Shown here piece by piece: positions 16,752-25,762 of a DNA stretch of 64,000 nt (positions are counted from its first letter, which is position 1; every line of letters begins with the position of its first letter). Under the pieces are notes generated by a model. It had not been told where the DNA came from. It saw nothing but the letters and a program-made list of their open reading frames with translations, and ran no database searches. Position numbers and translations under genes: made by a program. Origin of the DNA: Fusicatenibacter saccharivorans (GTDB lineage: Bacteria; Bacillota; Clostridia; Lachnospirales; Lachnospiraceae); the NCBI RefSeq assembly GCF_015557635.1, contig NZ_JADNOP010000003.1, positions 62,001 through 126,000 of the forward strand, read 5' to 3'.

Positions 16752-18074
16752 ATGGGGGAAGGTCATAAAAAACTGAATTTTTCCGACTGTATGGGACTTG
16801 CGATCGGACAGATCATCGGTTCGGGCATCATGGTACTGACGGGAATCGTCATCGGTCTGACAGGACACGGCATTGCCGCAGCGTTTATTTTAGGCGCCGT
16901 GCTTGCCATTATCACCTGTGTACCGTTTATTATCCTGACGTCCGCAATCCCGTCATCAGGCGCCGGATTTACCTATATCCGACGTTTGCTGGGCGAAAAA
17001 GCCGGATTTATGTACATTGCGATGTTTGTCTTAAGCCAGGTTCTGATCGCAACGTACGCGAAAGGCTTTGCAAGCTATTTCTGCTCGATTTTTCCGCTGT
17101 TTGGCGAGTCGGCTGTCGCAATGGCAGCACTTGTTATCTGCACCGCCATCAATCTTGTCGGACTGAAATCGAGCGCACTGGTGCAAAAGGGCATGGTTGT
17201 GCTGCTGCTTTTGAGCCTGTTCTTATTTATTGTATTCGGTCTGCCCAAGGTGAGCTGGGATGCCCTGACACCGACGGTATCCAACCTGATGCCGAACGGT
17301 CCGAAGAACTTTTTCACAGGCGTAGCGCTTTTAAGCTTTGCGTGCGGAGGCGCAAAATTCGTTGCGGAGAACGGTGATGATATCGTGGAGCCGTCCCGCA
17401 CGATTCCAAAGGTTATCGTACTTTCCACGAGTATCGTTGCTGTATTCTACGTGCTGATCGGTATCGTGGCAGGCGGCGTGCTTCCGGTCGAAACGGTCGC
17501 ATTTCAGAACCTGACGCTTGTCGCGCAGGAGATTTTTCCAACCTGGCTGTACCTGTTCTTCGTGTTCGGCGGTGCCGTATTTGCACTGCTCACCACCCTG
17601 AATGGAACCTTGAGCTGGGTGACGCGAGGACTGCAGGCGGCCGCAAAACAGGGCTGGCTGCCGGAAAAAACTGCGGAGGAGAATAAAAATGGTGTTCCGG
17701 TGATCCTTCTGATGGTCTTTTTCCTGATGGGCGCTATTCCGATCCTTACGGGAATGGATCTGACATTGATTTCAAACATGGGTGTCGGAACCGATATGGT
17801 GACGGAGTTTATGGTACTCCTGGCCTGCTGGCGTCTGCCTGATATCTTCCCGGAAGAGTATCAGAAATCTGCGTTTTGTATGAAAAAGCGGACACTTCAC
17901 ATTCTGCTGTTTTTTATCGGCATTCTGATGATCGGAACCTCGTATGTCAATCTGTCGGATCTTACTGTTCCAGCGGCGATTGCATGCGGCATCTATATTC
18001 TGGTGATGTTTGTTTACACGCAGGTCCGATATCCGTATGTGAAGGCAAAACAGGAAAAGAAAGAAAACAAATAA
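16752..18074 (+). CDS. APC-superfamily amino acid permease
   Basis: A 440-residue inner-membrane transporter with about twelve helices and the APC hallmark in helix 1: LAIGQIIGSGIMVLTG, where the unwound GSG segment binds the substrate's amino and carboxyl groups. 'FACGGAKFVAENGDDI' matches the helix 6 gate of the family. The start at 16752 follows GGGAGG by seven bases; upstream in-frame ATGs lack a site. It is divergent from the HTH-aminotransferase gene and shares its control region, so a link to amino-acid (perhaps alanine) supply is suggested by context only. A MATE transporter follows 22 bases later on the same strand, possibly co-transcribed. Substrate unknown. Confidence 0.88.
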   Translation: MGEGHKKLNFSDCMGLAIGQIIGSGIMVLTGIVIGLTGHGIAAAFILGAVLAIITCVPFIILTSAIPSSGAGFTYIRRLLGEKAGFMYIAMFVLSQVLIATYAKGFASYFCSIFPLFGESAVAMAALVICTAINLVGLKSSALVQKGMVVLLLLSLFLFIVFGLPKVSWDALTPTVSNLMPNGPKNFFTGVALLSFACGGAKFVAENGDDIVEPSRTIPKVIVLSTSIVAVFYVLIGIVAGGVLPVETVAFQNLTLVAQEIFPTWLYLFFVFGGAVFALLTTLNGTLSWVTRGLQAAAKQGWLPEKTAEENKNGVPVILLMVFFLMGAIPILTGMDLTLISNMGVGTDMVTEFMVLLACWRLPDIFPEEYQKSAFCMKKRTLHILLFFIGILMIGTSYVNLSDLTVPAAIACGIYILVMFVYTQVRYPYVKAKQEKKENK

Positions 18075-18096
18075 AGAAGAGAAATGGAGAAGAAAC

Positions 18097-19476
18097 ATGA
18101 GGGCAACAACAAAAGAGCAGGGTTTTTACAGCCAGATTTTTAAGCTGGTTCTGCCGATTGTGATTCAGAATCTTTTAAGCGCGGCAGTCAACTCTGCCGA
18201 TGTCGTGATGCTGAACTACGTGGGACAGTCCGCTATTTCCGCGGTATCCCTGGCATCCAACTATGCAAATGTATTATTTATGGTTTATTACGGACTGGGA
18301 ACAGGAGCAACACTTCTGTGTGCCCAGTACTTTGGAAAGGGCAATATGCGCGCAATTCAGACTGTTGAGGGAATCGCACTTCGATTCTCCGTCATCATCT
18401 CCGTTGTTGTGGCAGGAATTGCTTTTACCATGCCACAGATGATGATGCGTCTGTTTACAGATAATGCGGAACTGATCCGGATCGGTGCTTCGTATCTGCG
18501 CGTCATGGGTGTGACCTACCTGTGTTGGGGCATCACGGAGATCTATCTTGCGGTACTTCGAAGCCTCGGCCGTGTGACGATCAGCATGGCGATGAATATG
18601 ATGGCATTCGCACTGAACGTATTTTTCAACGCATGCTTCATTTTTGGCCTCTTCGGATTTCCGAAGCTTGGAGCAACCGGTGTTGCAATCGCAACGGCGA
18701 TGTCGCGTGTCATTGAATTGATCGGCTGTGTGATTGTGTCGATCATGAGTAAGGATATTAAGCTCGATCTGCGGTACATGTTCATCCGCAACAAGCTGTT
18801 GTTTTCCGATTTTGTGAAGCTGTCACTTCCGGCGCTTGGAAATGATCTTTCCTGGGGCGTTGCATTTTCGATGTATTCTGTGATCCTGGGCCATCTGGGA
18901 AGCGATGCGGTAGCGGCAAACTCGCTCGTTGTCGTTGTAAGAAATATCGGAACTGTGCTGTGCTTTGGTGTGGCAAGTGCGGGCGGTATTCTGCTTGGAA
19001 ATGTTATGGGAGAAGGAAATCTGGGAAAGGCGAAGGAATATGCATCGAAACTGCTGAAGCTGACGGTTGTTACCGGAGCTGTGGGCGGACTGGTTGTACT
19101 GGGTATCACGCCGTTTGTACTGAAGTTTGCTTCTTTAAATGAGACCGCGATGCATTATCTGAAATATATGCTGCTGATTAACACCTATTATATTATGGGG
19201 ACTGCCGTCAATACAACGCTGATTGCCGGAGTATTCCGTGCCGGAGGTGACACAAAGTTCGGACTGGTCTGCGATACGATTGATATGTGGTGCTACGCGG
19301 TGCCGCTTGGATTTATTGCAGCGTTTGTCTTCAAGCTTCCTGTCCTTGTGGTTTATTTCCTGCTGTGTACAGATGAGTTTGTAAAATGGCCGTGGGTTCT
19401 GAAACGGTATAAGAGCGGACTGTGGGCAAAGAACATTACGCGGGATCATCTGTTTGAGGATGAAGAAAAAGAATAG
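18097..19476 (+). CDS. MATE-family multidrug/metabolite exporter
   Basis: 459 residues with twelve predicted membrane helices in two related six-helix halves. The first opens with FKLVLPIVIQNLLSAAVNSADVV and the second with DFVKLSLPALGNDLSWGV, the two-fold repeat of MATE transporters, which export cationic compounds by Na+ or H+ antiport. The spacing 'GLGTGATLLCAQYFGKGN' is typical. A weak GGAGAAG ribosome site precedes the ATG. It follows the APC permease by 22 bases and ends at a shared terminator with the ACT-domain gene. The charged C-terminal tail (HLFEDEEKE) is cytoplasmic. The natural substrate is not predictable. Confidence 0.9.
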   Translation: MRATTKEQGFYSQIFKLVLPIVIQNLLSAAVNSADVVMLNYVGQSAISAVSLASNYANVLFMVYYGLGTGATLLCAQYFGKGNMRAIQTVEGIALRFSVIISVVVAGIAFTMPQMMMRLFTDNAELIRIGASYLRVMGVTYLCWGITEIYLAVLRSLGRVTISMAMNMMAFALNVFFNACFIFGLFGFPKLGATGVAIATAMSRVIELIGCVIVSIMSKDIKLDLRYMFIRNKLLFSDFVKLSLPALGNDLSWGVAFSMYSVILGHLGSDAVAANSLVVVVRNIGTVLCFGVASAGGILLGNVMGEGNLGKAKEYASKLLKLTVVTGAVGGLVVLGITPFVLKFASLNETAMHYLKYMLLINTYYIMGTAVNTTLIAGVFRAGGDTKFGLVCDTIDMWCYAVPLGFIAAFVFKLPVLVVYFLLCTDEFVKWPWVLKRYKSGLWAKNITRDHLFEDEEKE

Positions 19477-19485
19477 ATGATATAG

Positions 19486-19534
19486 AAAAAGACATCTGCA
19501 GAGGTGAAAAATCACTTCGCCAGATGTCTTTTTT
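19486..19534. terminator. Bidirectional terminator between MATE and ACT genes
   Basis: AAAAAGACATCTG (19486-19498) pairs with CAGATGTCTTTTTT (19521-19534), serving the two converging genes. Confidence 0.85.
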
Positions 19535-19553
19535 CGTGTTTTTCAAACATGCT

Positions 19554-19958
19554 CTAGAGAACGGTATATCCCTTGCTCTTTAAGCTTGCTTCTGTCTCGT
19601 ATACATCCGGTACATGAAACACCATGATCGGGCAGCCGGACTCGCGGTTGAAAGAGAGATAGATATAGTCGATGTCGATATTTGTCTCAAGCAGTGTTTT
19701 CAGAAGGGAATTTAAGTTACCCGGCTGATCAACTACCTCGACACCGAGTACATCCGTCTGGCGTGTCATGTAACCGGCAGCCTGAAGCGCCTGCTCTGCT
19801 TTATCCGGATCGGAAACGACCATGCGGACAATGCCGTACTCTGCGCTGTCATTGTTGACGGAACCTAAAATGTTGACGTCATTTTCAAACAGAATCTGTG
19901 TGATCTGCTGCATCGTGCCTTTTTTATTTTCTGCGAAAATAGAAAGTTGTTTTAACAT
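19554..19958 (-). CDS. Tandem ACT-domain amino-acid-binding protein
   Basis: 134 residues forming two ACT domains. The first is residues 1-65 (QLSIFAENKKGTMQQITQIL, with the ligand-site Gly). The second is residues 70-134 (VLGVEVVDQPGNLNSLLKTLL). No catalytic domain is attached. Such stand-alone double-ACT proteins often lie beside phenylacetate-CoA ligases or amino-acid enzymes and are thought to bind small ligands as regulatory dimers. Here the gene is alone, converging on the MATE gene. The ATG follows AGGAGG, and a good promoter lies 34 bases upstream. The ligand is unknown. Confidence 0.85.
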   Translation of the reverse strand: MLKQLSIFAENKKGTMQQITQILFENDVNILGSVNNDSAEYGIVRMVVSDPDKAEQALQAAGYMTRQTDVLGVEVVDQPGNLNSLLKTLLETNIDIDYIYLSFNRESGCPIMVFHVPDVYETEASLKSKGYTVL

Positions 19959-19991
19959 AATTGGGGCCTCCTAAAATTGATCTCTGATTCC

Positions 19992-20019
19992 ATTATACTG
20001 CCAAAATCAAACGCGTCAA
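19992..20019 (-). promoter_or_regulatory. Promoter of the ACT-domain gene
   Basis: On the minus strand TTGACG (20019-20014), a 16-base spacer and TATAAT (19997-19992). Confidence 0.66.
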
Positions 20020-20208
20020 CGAATTTTGTGAAAGAAGACGAAAAAAGGTGGAAAAAGCGTATCGTTTACAGAAAAATCAATAGAATAAAAGCATCAATAT
20101 AAAAAATAAAAAAAGAAATCAATGAGCGAAAAAAAGACAGAAAAGTCGGATAATAAGAGAAAATGCACAAAATACAAATAAAATATGAGAAAACGGGTGA
20201 AAAAACTT

Positions 20209-20237
20209 TTGCATAATGACGAAAAATGCGTTACAAT
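20209..20237 (+). promoter_or_regulatory. Promoter of the GH3 gene
   Basis: TTGCAT (20209-20214), a 17-base spacer and TACAAT (20232-20237), 43 bases before the ATG at 20281. The rest of the 322-base gap from the ACT gene is A-rich and shows no gene or clear riboswitch. Confidence 0.55.
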
Positions 20238-20280
20238 AAAAGCGCTATATGTGAATTTATTATTGGGAGGTATTAGAATT

Positions 20281-22896
20281 ATGGCAACATTTTATGCATC
20301 AAAAACAGGAGAAGTATCTGCTAGAGAAAAAGAACATTCCGCGCTGGTACGTGAACTGGCCGGTGAGTGCATGACACTTCTTGAAAACGACGGAACCTTG
20401 CCGCTTGCCGGTGCAGGAAAAGTCGCAGTTTATGGTAACGGCGTCCGCCACACGGTAAAAGGGGGTACCGGTTCCGGAGACGTTAACACAAGAACGGTTG
20501 TTACGATTGAACAGGGCTTAAAAGAGGCCGGCTTTGAAATTCTGACCGGTAAATGGCTTGACGAATATGACAAAGTGCTTGCAGATGCGCAGGCTGCATA
20601 TCAGGCAGAGCTGGCAAAAAAAGCAGAGGAGCTTCACATTCCGATTTTTGCTGTCATGTTCTCGGAAGCATTTGTGCAGCCTGACGTACCTGCGATTACC
20701 GAAAAAGAGGACACCGATACCGCTATCTACGTTCTGTCAAGAAACTCCGGTGAAGGTGCAGACCGCTATAACAGAGCATGCGATTATCTGCTCGGCGAAA
20801 ACGAGCTCGCTGACATTGCCTATCTGGCAGAGCATTATGAGAAAACAGTTTTAATTTTGAATATTGCGAACCTTGTAGACACCACAGAGTTAAAGAAAAT
20901 CAAAGGACTGAATGCAATTCTTCTTGCAGGACAGGCCGGAAATGCAACCGGAAACATCGTTGCAGACGTTGTTCTCGGAAAGAGCATCCCATCAGGAAAG
21001 CTGACCGATACATGGGCTGCTTCCTATGAAGACTATCCGTCCTCAAAAAATTTCAGCCACAACAACGGTGACACCAACGATGAGTATTACAGCGACGGCA
21101 TTTATGTCGGCTACCGTTATTTTGATACCTTCAACGTAACCCCGAACTACTGCTTCGGCTATGGCAAAGGCTATACTGATTTTGAGACGGAAGTAAGGGA
21201 CGTGGAGGCAGATGATAAGAACGTTACCGTTACCGCATCCGTAAAGAATATTGGTGATACATTCGCCGGAAAAGAAGTCGTACAGGTTTACTATTCCGCA
21301 CCGGATGGAACGATTGAGAAACCGTATCAGGAGCTTGGCGGCTTCGGAAAATCCGATCTGCTCTCGCCGGGTGAGTCCCAGACGATTACCATTTCCTTCC
21401 CGACGAGATCTATGGCTTCCTACGATGAGAAAAAAGCAGCATGGGTACTCGAAGCAGGAACGTATTACATCCGTGTCGGTAACAGCTCCAGAACAACGAA
21501 AGTGGCAGCAGCCCTGAATCTCAAAGAGACCGTTGTTACGGTTCAGGGAAAGAATCTCTTCCCGGCAGATGACGCTCCGCAGGAACTCTCCAAAGCAGGC
21601 GTAACACCGTACAGCTATGAAGGTGAGGCAGAAGAAAAAGCAGCTGCAAAACAGATTGAGATTTGCAGTAAATGCATCAAGACAGAGACCGTTATCTACA
21701 GTGGAACACCGGAAGCATTCCCAGTTTATGAGGGAGAGAAGCTGACTGCGGCAGATGTAAAGAGCGGAAAAGCAACATTAAAAGATCTCGTATCGCAGCT
21801 GACCGTAGAGGAGATGGCTACCGTTTGCAATGGTACGGCAGACGGCCTCGGACAGGAAGGCTTTATCGGATCTTCTTCCGATATGGCGCCTGGAGCAGCG
21901 GGAGATACAACTTCCATTCTTCTTGCGGACAGAGGTATTTACAATACGATTCTTGCAGACGGTCCGGCCGGTCTTCGTCTGATTCCGCACTTTGTCGTTG
22001 ATGCAGACGGAAAGATGGTATCCTCCGGAAATCCTCTGGAAGATGCGTTTAACAAAAATGAAATCGAAGTTCCGGAAGGCGGCACGGAGTATTTCCAGTA
22101 CTGCACCGCAATCCCGGTAGCAGCACTCCTTGCACAATCGTGGAACATGGATCTGATCCAGAAATGCGGTGATATCGTCGGAAAAGAGATGGAAGAATTC
22201 CACATTTCCGTATGGCTGGCACCTGGCATGAACATTCACAGAAATCCGCTGTGCGGAAGAAACTTCGAGTACTATTCAGAGGATCCGCTTGTGGCAGGTC
22301 TGTGTGCAGCAGCCGATACCAGAGGAATCCAGTCCCATGCCGGAATCGGAACCAGTATCAAGCACTTTGCAGCCAACAACCAGGAAGACAACCGTATGTA
22401 CGTCAATGAGCATATCAGCGAGCGTGCAATGCGTGAAATCTATCTGAAGGGCTTTGAAATCGCAGTCAAGACAGCACAGCCGATGACAATCATGTCCTCG
22501 TATAACCTGGTAAACGGTGTACATACTGCCAACAGCCACGACCTTCTGACAGCAGCAGCAAGAGATGAGTGGGGCTTCGCAGGCTATGTCATGACCGACT
22601 GGGGAACCTCAGAGGACATGAGCGGATTGTTCGCTTACAAATATAACCTGAAATACGGACATTCCACTTCAAGAGAATGTGTTCTTGCAGGAAACGATCT
22701 GCAGATGCCTGGCCAGAAAGGAAACCGCCAGGAAATTGTAGCATCTGTCGCAGACGGAACCCTGCCGCTTGGACAGCTTCAGACCTGTGCGTACCGTATT
22801 CTGAATGTTGTTCTGCAGTCCCTCGCCTATGATGACTGTAAACCGTACGGTGACCAGTTCGATCTCGAAGAGGCAGTTACCGTTACAAAAGCATAA
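20281..22896 (+). CDS. Glycoside hydrolase family 3 enzyme with permuted domain order
   Basis: 871 residues, no signal peptide, so cytoplasmic. Most GH3 enzymes run TIM barrel, then alpha/beta sandwich, then FnIII. Here the sandwich comes first (residues 20-290, with the Glu-bearing SRNSGEGADR at 153-162). An FnIII-like domain follows (about 340-450), and the barrel is last (about 530-860), with KHFAANN and the nucleophile Asp773 in VMTDWG. This inverted order is known from some ruminal beta-glucosidases. Likely activity is beta-glucosidase or a related exo-glycosidase on imported oligosaccharides. The start is at ATG 20281 behind GGGAGG; the longer in-frame version from 20185 lacks a site. 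It is a single gene with its own promoter and terminator. Confidence 0.9.
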   Translation: MATFYASKTGEVSAREKEHSALVRELAGECMTLLENDGTLPLAGAGKVAVYGNGVRHTVKGGTGSGDVNTRTVVTIEQGLKEAGFEILTGKWLDEYDKVLADAQAAYQAELAKKAEELHIPIFAVMFSEAFVQPDVPAITEKEDTDTAIYVLSRNSGEGADRYNRACDYLLGENELADIAYLAEHYEKTVLILNIANLVDTTELKKIKGLNAILLAGQAGNATGNIVADVVLGKSIPSGKLTDTWAASYEDYPSSKNFSHNNGDTNDEYYSDGIYVGYRYFDTFNVTPNYCFGYGKGYTDFETEVRDVEADDKNVTVTASVKNIGDTFAGKEVVQVYYSAPDGTIEKPYQELGGFGKSDLLSPGESQTITISFPTRSMASYDEKKAAWVLEAGTYYIRVGNSSRTTKVAAALNLKETVVTVQGKNLFPADDAPQELSKAGVTPYSYEGEAEEKAAAKQIEICSKCIKTETVIYSGTPEAFPVYEGEKLTAADVKSGKATLKDLVSQLTVEEMATVCNGTADGLGQEGFIGSSSDMAPGAAGDTTSILLADRGIYNTILADGPAGLRLIPHFVVDADGKMVSSGNPLEDAFNKNEIEVPEGGTEYFQYCTAIPVAALLAQSWNMDLIQKCGDIVGKEMEEFHISVWLAPGMNIHRNPLCGRNFEYYSEDPLVAGLCAAADTRGIQSHAGIGTSIKHFAANNQEDNRMYVNEHISERAMREIYLKGFEIAVKTAQPMTIMSSYNLVNGVHTANSHDLLTAAARDEWGFAGYVMTDWGTSEDMSGLFAYKYNLKYGHSTSRECVLAGNDLQMPGQKGNRQEIVASVADGTLPLGQLQTCAYRILNVVLQSLAYDDCKPYGDQFDLEEAVTVTKA

Positions 22897-22914
22897 AAAA
22901 TCAAAAAAACATAG

Positions 22915-22963
22915 AAGCAGCCCCGCAGACCTTTACCATAAGGCTTTGCGGGGCTGCTTTTTG
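22915..22963 (+). terminator. Terminator of the GH3 gene
   Basis: AGCAGCCCCGCA pairs with TGCGGGGCTGCT (right arm ending near 22958) followed by TTTTTG. Confidence 0.88.
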
Positions 22964-23135
22964 TACGGTCAAAGGAGCAAGGCTGTGACTGCAAGAGATA
23001 AGCGATTTCCGCAATCTGCAAGCCCGGCTTGGTGGCACAAAATGTAAAAAGCTCACGAAAGAACTGTAAAACTGGAGAAAAATACAGAATAAAATCGGTA
23101 AAAAAATAAAAAATAGTGAAAAATGCACAAAAAGA

Positions 23136-23165
23136 TTGTCCATAGAGAAAATAGTGTGTTATAAT
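23136..23165 (+). promoter_or_regulatory. Promoter of glgCD
   Basis: TTGTCC (23136-23141), an 18-base spacer and TATAAT (23160-23165), 31 bases before the glgC ATG. Between this and the GH3 terminator I see no further gene. Confidence 0.55.
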
Positions 23166-23196
23166 GAATGCATCTATTAAAACAGGGGGATAGATT

Positions 23197-24405
23197 ATGG
23201 CAAAAGAAATGATAGCAATGCTTCTTGCCGGAGGTCAGGGATCTCGCCTTTATGCGCTGACCGAGAAGCTTGCAAAACCGGCAGTTCCATTTGGTGGAAA
23301 ATATAGAATCATCGATTTCCCACTTTCTAACTGCGTAAATTCCGGAATTGATACCGTAGGTATTCTGACACAGTATCAGCCAATGGTGTTAAATGAGTAC
23401 ATAGGAAACGGCCAGCCGTGGGATCTGGACCGCCTCCATGGAGGTGTTCACGTGCTGCCTCCTTATCAGAAAGCCTCAGGTTCTGACTGGTATAAAGGAA
23501 CTGCGAATGCCATCTACCAGAACATTCCATTCATCGAGAGCTACGATCCGGAGTACGTCATCATCCTTTCCGGAGACCAGATCTGCAAACAGGACTACAG
23601 TGATTTCCTACGCTTCCATAAGGAAAAGGGCGCAGAATTCAGCGTTGCGGTTATGGAAGTGTCATGGGAGGAGGCATCCCGTTTCGGACTTATGGTGGCA
23701 GATGAAAATGACAAAATCACCGAGTTCCAGGAAAAACCAAAACAGCCGAAATCCAATCTGGCATCCATGGGTATCTACATTTTCAACTGGGATATCCTGA
23801 AAAAATATCTGATTGAGGACGAGGCAGACCCGAATTCTTCGAACGATTTCGGAAACAACATCATCCCGAATCTTTTAAAAGACGGACGCAATATGTACGC
23901 TTATCACTTCAGCGGATACTGGAAAGATGTAGGAACCATCTCCTCCTTGTGGGAGGCAAATATGGAAATCCTCGATCCGGAACACAGCGGAATCAACCTG
24001 TTTGACAATGACTGGAAGATTTACAGCCGAAACAGCGGAAAAACAGGCCATAAGATCACCGAAACCGCTGTTGTGGAAAACTGTATGATCACCGATGGCT
24101 GCCGTATTGCAGGTCATGTCAAACGTTCGATTCTGTTCTCCGGTGTAAAGGTTGCAGAGGGCGCAGAAGTAGAAGATGCCGTTATCATGGGAGGAACCGT
24201 GATCGAATCCGGAGCAGTCGTGAAACACTGTATCGTTGCGGAAAACGTTGTGATTGGCCAGAATGCCGTGGTAGGAGAAATGCCGCATGACGGTGAAAAA
24301 GGTGTTGCCACCATCGGATCCGGAATCCATATCGGTGAGCGTGCCAAAGTAGGACCAAATGCAATGGTAAATGCAAATGTAAAGGATGGTGAAGAAGAAT
24401 GGTAA
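23197..24405 (+). CDS. glgC: Glucose-1-phosphate adenylyltransferase catalytic subunit
   Basis: 402 residues. GlgC makes ADP-glucose from ATP and glucose-1-phosphate, the committed step of glycogen synthesis. The N-terminal nucleotidyltransferase domain shows [20 protein letters not shown] (phosphate loop and regulatory region), then [13 protein letters not shown], and an Asp-containing GDQICKQDY. The C-terminal third is a left-handed beta-helix of hexapeptide repeats ([20 protein letters not shown]). An AGGGGGA site precedes the ATG. It overlaps glgD by seven bases, so the two subunits are translationally coupled. Firmicute GlgC usually works with GlgD as a heteromer. Confidence 0.95.
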   Translation: MAKEMIAMLLAGGQGSRLYALTEKLAKPAVPFGGKYRIIDFPLSNCVNSGIDTVGILTQYQPMVLNEYIGNGQPWDLDRLHGGVHVLPPYQKASGSDWYKGTANAIYQNIPFIESYDPEYVIILSGDQICKQDYSDFLRFHKEKGAEFSVAVMEVSWEEASRFGLMVADENDKITEFQEKPKQPKSNLASMGIYIFNWDILKKYLIEDEADPNSSNDFGNNIIPNLLKDGRNMYAYHFSGYWKDVGTISSLWEANMEILDPEHSGINLFDNDWKIYSRNSGKTGHKITETAVVENCMITDGCRIAGHVKRSILFSGVKVAEGAEVEDAVIMGGTVIESGAVVKHCIVAENVVIGQNAVVGEMPHDGEKGVATIGSGIHIGERAKVGPNAMVNANVKDGEEEW

Positions 24406-25541
24406 ACGCAAATGCAGATGCACTGGGCATCATTTTCCCAAACAGCTATGATGATCAGGTACCGGATCTGGTAAACGAGCGTCTGATGGCCTCCATTCCT
24501 TTTGCCAGCCGTTACCGCATGGTGGACTTTATTTTATCCAGCATGGTAAACTGCGGAATCGGAAATGTATCCATTATCGTCCGCAAAAATTACCATTCGC
24601 TGATGGATCATCTCGGCTCCGGACGTGAGTGGGATCTTGCCAGAAAAAAAGGCGGCTTAAACATTGTTCCGCCTTATTCCGAGAAGAAAATTCAGGTGTA
24701 TTCCGGAAGAGTGGAAGCGCTGGCAAATGTTCTCGATTTTCTGAAATGGCAGAAAGAAAAATACGTTGTTATGGCGGACACCAACATTGCCTGCAATTTT
24801 GATTTCAAAGAGATGCTGAATCAGCATATCGAAAGCGGCGCAGATGTTACTGCTGCTTATACCAAACAGCCGATTCCGGAAGGCGTCAGAAGCTCTTACG
24901 AGAAAACCAATTATCTGCACTACACTTTCTCCATGGCAGGACAGAAGATCAGCAAGATCTTTGTAAACTCGGAGGAAAACGGAGTACAGAATGTATCGAT
25001 GAATATCTACGTGATGGAGCGTCAGCTTCTGATCGACGAAATCAAAAAAGGCTTTGTCCTTGGAAATAAATTCTTTGAGCGTGATGTCCTGGCACCCCAA
25101 ACTGAGAAGCTGAACATTCAGGGATATGAGTTTACCGGCTATCAGGCAAGAATTGATGATATGAAGAGCTATTTCGATGAGAACATGAAGCTTTTAAAAG
25201 ATGAAAATCTGGATAGCCTCTTCTTGGGAAACCCGATCTATACTAAAGTCCGCGATGACAATCCGACCCGTTATATCAACGGATCAAAAGCGAAAAACGT
25301 GATGGTAGCAGACGGCTGTGTGATCGAAGGCGAAATCGAAAACAGCATTTTGTTCCGTGGTGTCAAGGTAGCCAAGGGAGCAAAAGTAAAGAACTGCATC
25401 CTGATGCAGGATACCGTGATTGAAGCAGGCGCTGAGATTGAGTACGTTGTTTCTGATAAATACGTTACGGTATCTGAGGGAAAACAGCTCAAAGGAACCG
25501 ATTCCTTCCCGGTATTTATTGCGAAGGATCAGGTGGTATAA
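24399..25541 (+). CDS. glgD: GlgD-type ADP-glucose pyrophosphorylase subunit
   Basis: 380 residues, a GlgC paralogue. It keeps the overall fold ([21 protein letters not shown]-terminal hexapeptide repeats) but lacks the catalytic GGxGxR phosphate loop: the matching stretch is [14 protein letters not shown]. This fits a regulatory or modulating subunit that raises GlgC activity, as known for Bacillus-type GlgD. Its ATG lies within the last codons of glgC (ATGGTAA overlap), which fixes a 1:1 coupled unit. No other glycogen genes (glgA, glgB, glgP) are in the window. A strong terminator follows. Confidence 0.95.
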   Translation: MVNANADALGIIFPNSYDDQVPDLVNERLMASIPFASRYRMVDFILSSMVNCGIGNVSIIVRKNYHSLMDHLGSGREWDLARKKGGLNIVPPYSEKKIQVYSGRVEALANVLDFLKWQKEKYVVMADTNIACNFDFKEMLNQHIESGADVTAAYTKQPIPEGVRSSYEKTNYLHYTFSMAGQKISKIFVNSEENGVQNVSMNIYVMERQLLIDEIKKGFVLGNKFFERDVLAPQTEKLNIQGYEFTGYQARIDDMKSYFDENMKLLKDENLDSLFLGNPIYTKVRDDNPTRYINGSKAKNVMVADGCVIEGEIENSILFRGVKVAKGAKVKNCILMQDTVIEAGAEIEYVVSDKYVTVSEGKQLKGTDSFPVFIAKDQVV

Positions 25542-25563
25542 AGAAAAGAATAGAATGAAATAG

Positions 25564-25619
25564 AAATACCGACTGCCAATGTAGAATATATCAATATTGA
25601 TGGGCAGTCGGTATTTTTT
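25564..25619 (+). terminator. Terminator of glgCD
   Basis: AAATACCGACTGCC pairs with GGGCAGTCGGTATTT and is followed by a T-run. Confidence 0.88.
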
Positions 25620-25762
25620 GGAAAAATTCAGAGAAAAATAGTAGATTGAGTAATGCATCTGTGATATGGTAATAAAACAAAACAGTGACAGCCTAAGGAA
25701 GGGAAGATTCTTACCATAAAAATTCCCGGTTGTACAGCTTATGGTTACAGTACAGTCTGTTT

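Noticed and set aside
19959-20280. Riboswitch upstream of the GH3 gene
   Set aside because: The leader is A-rich and short after the predicted promoter (about 35 bases), leaving no room for an aptamer.
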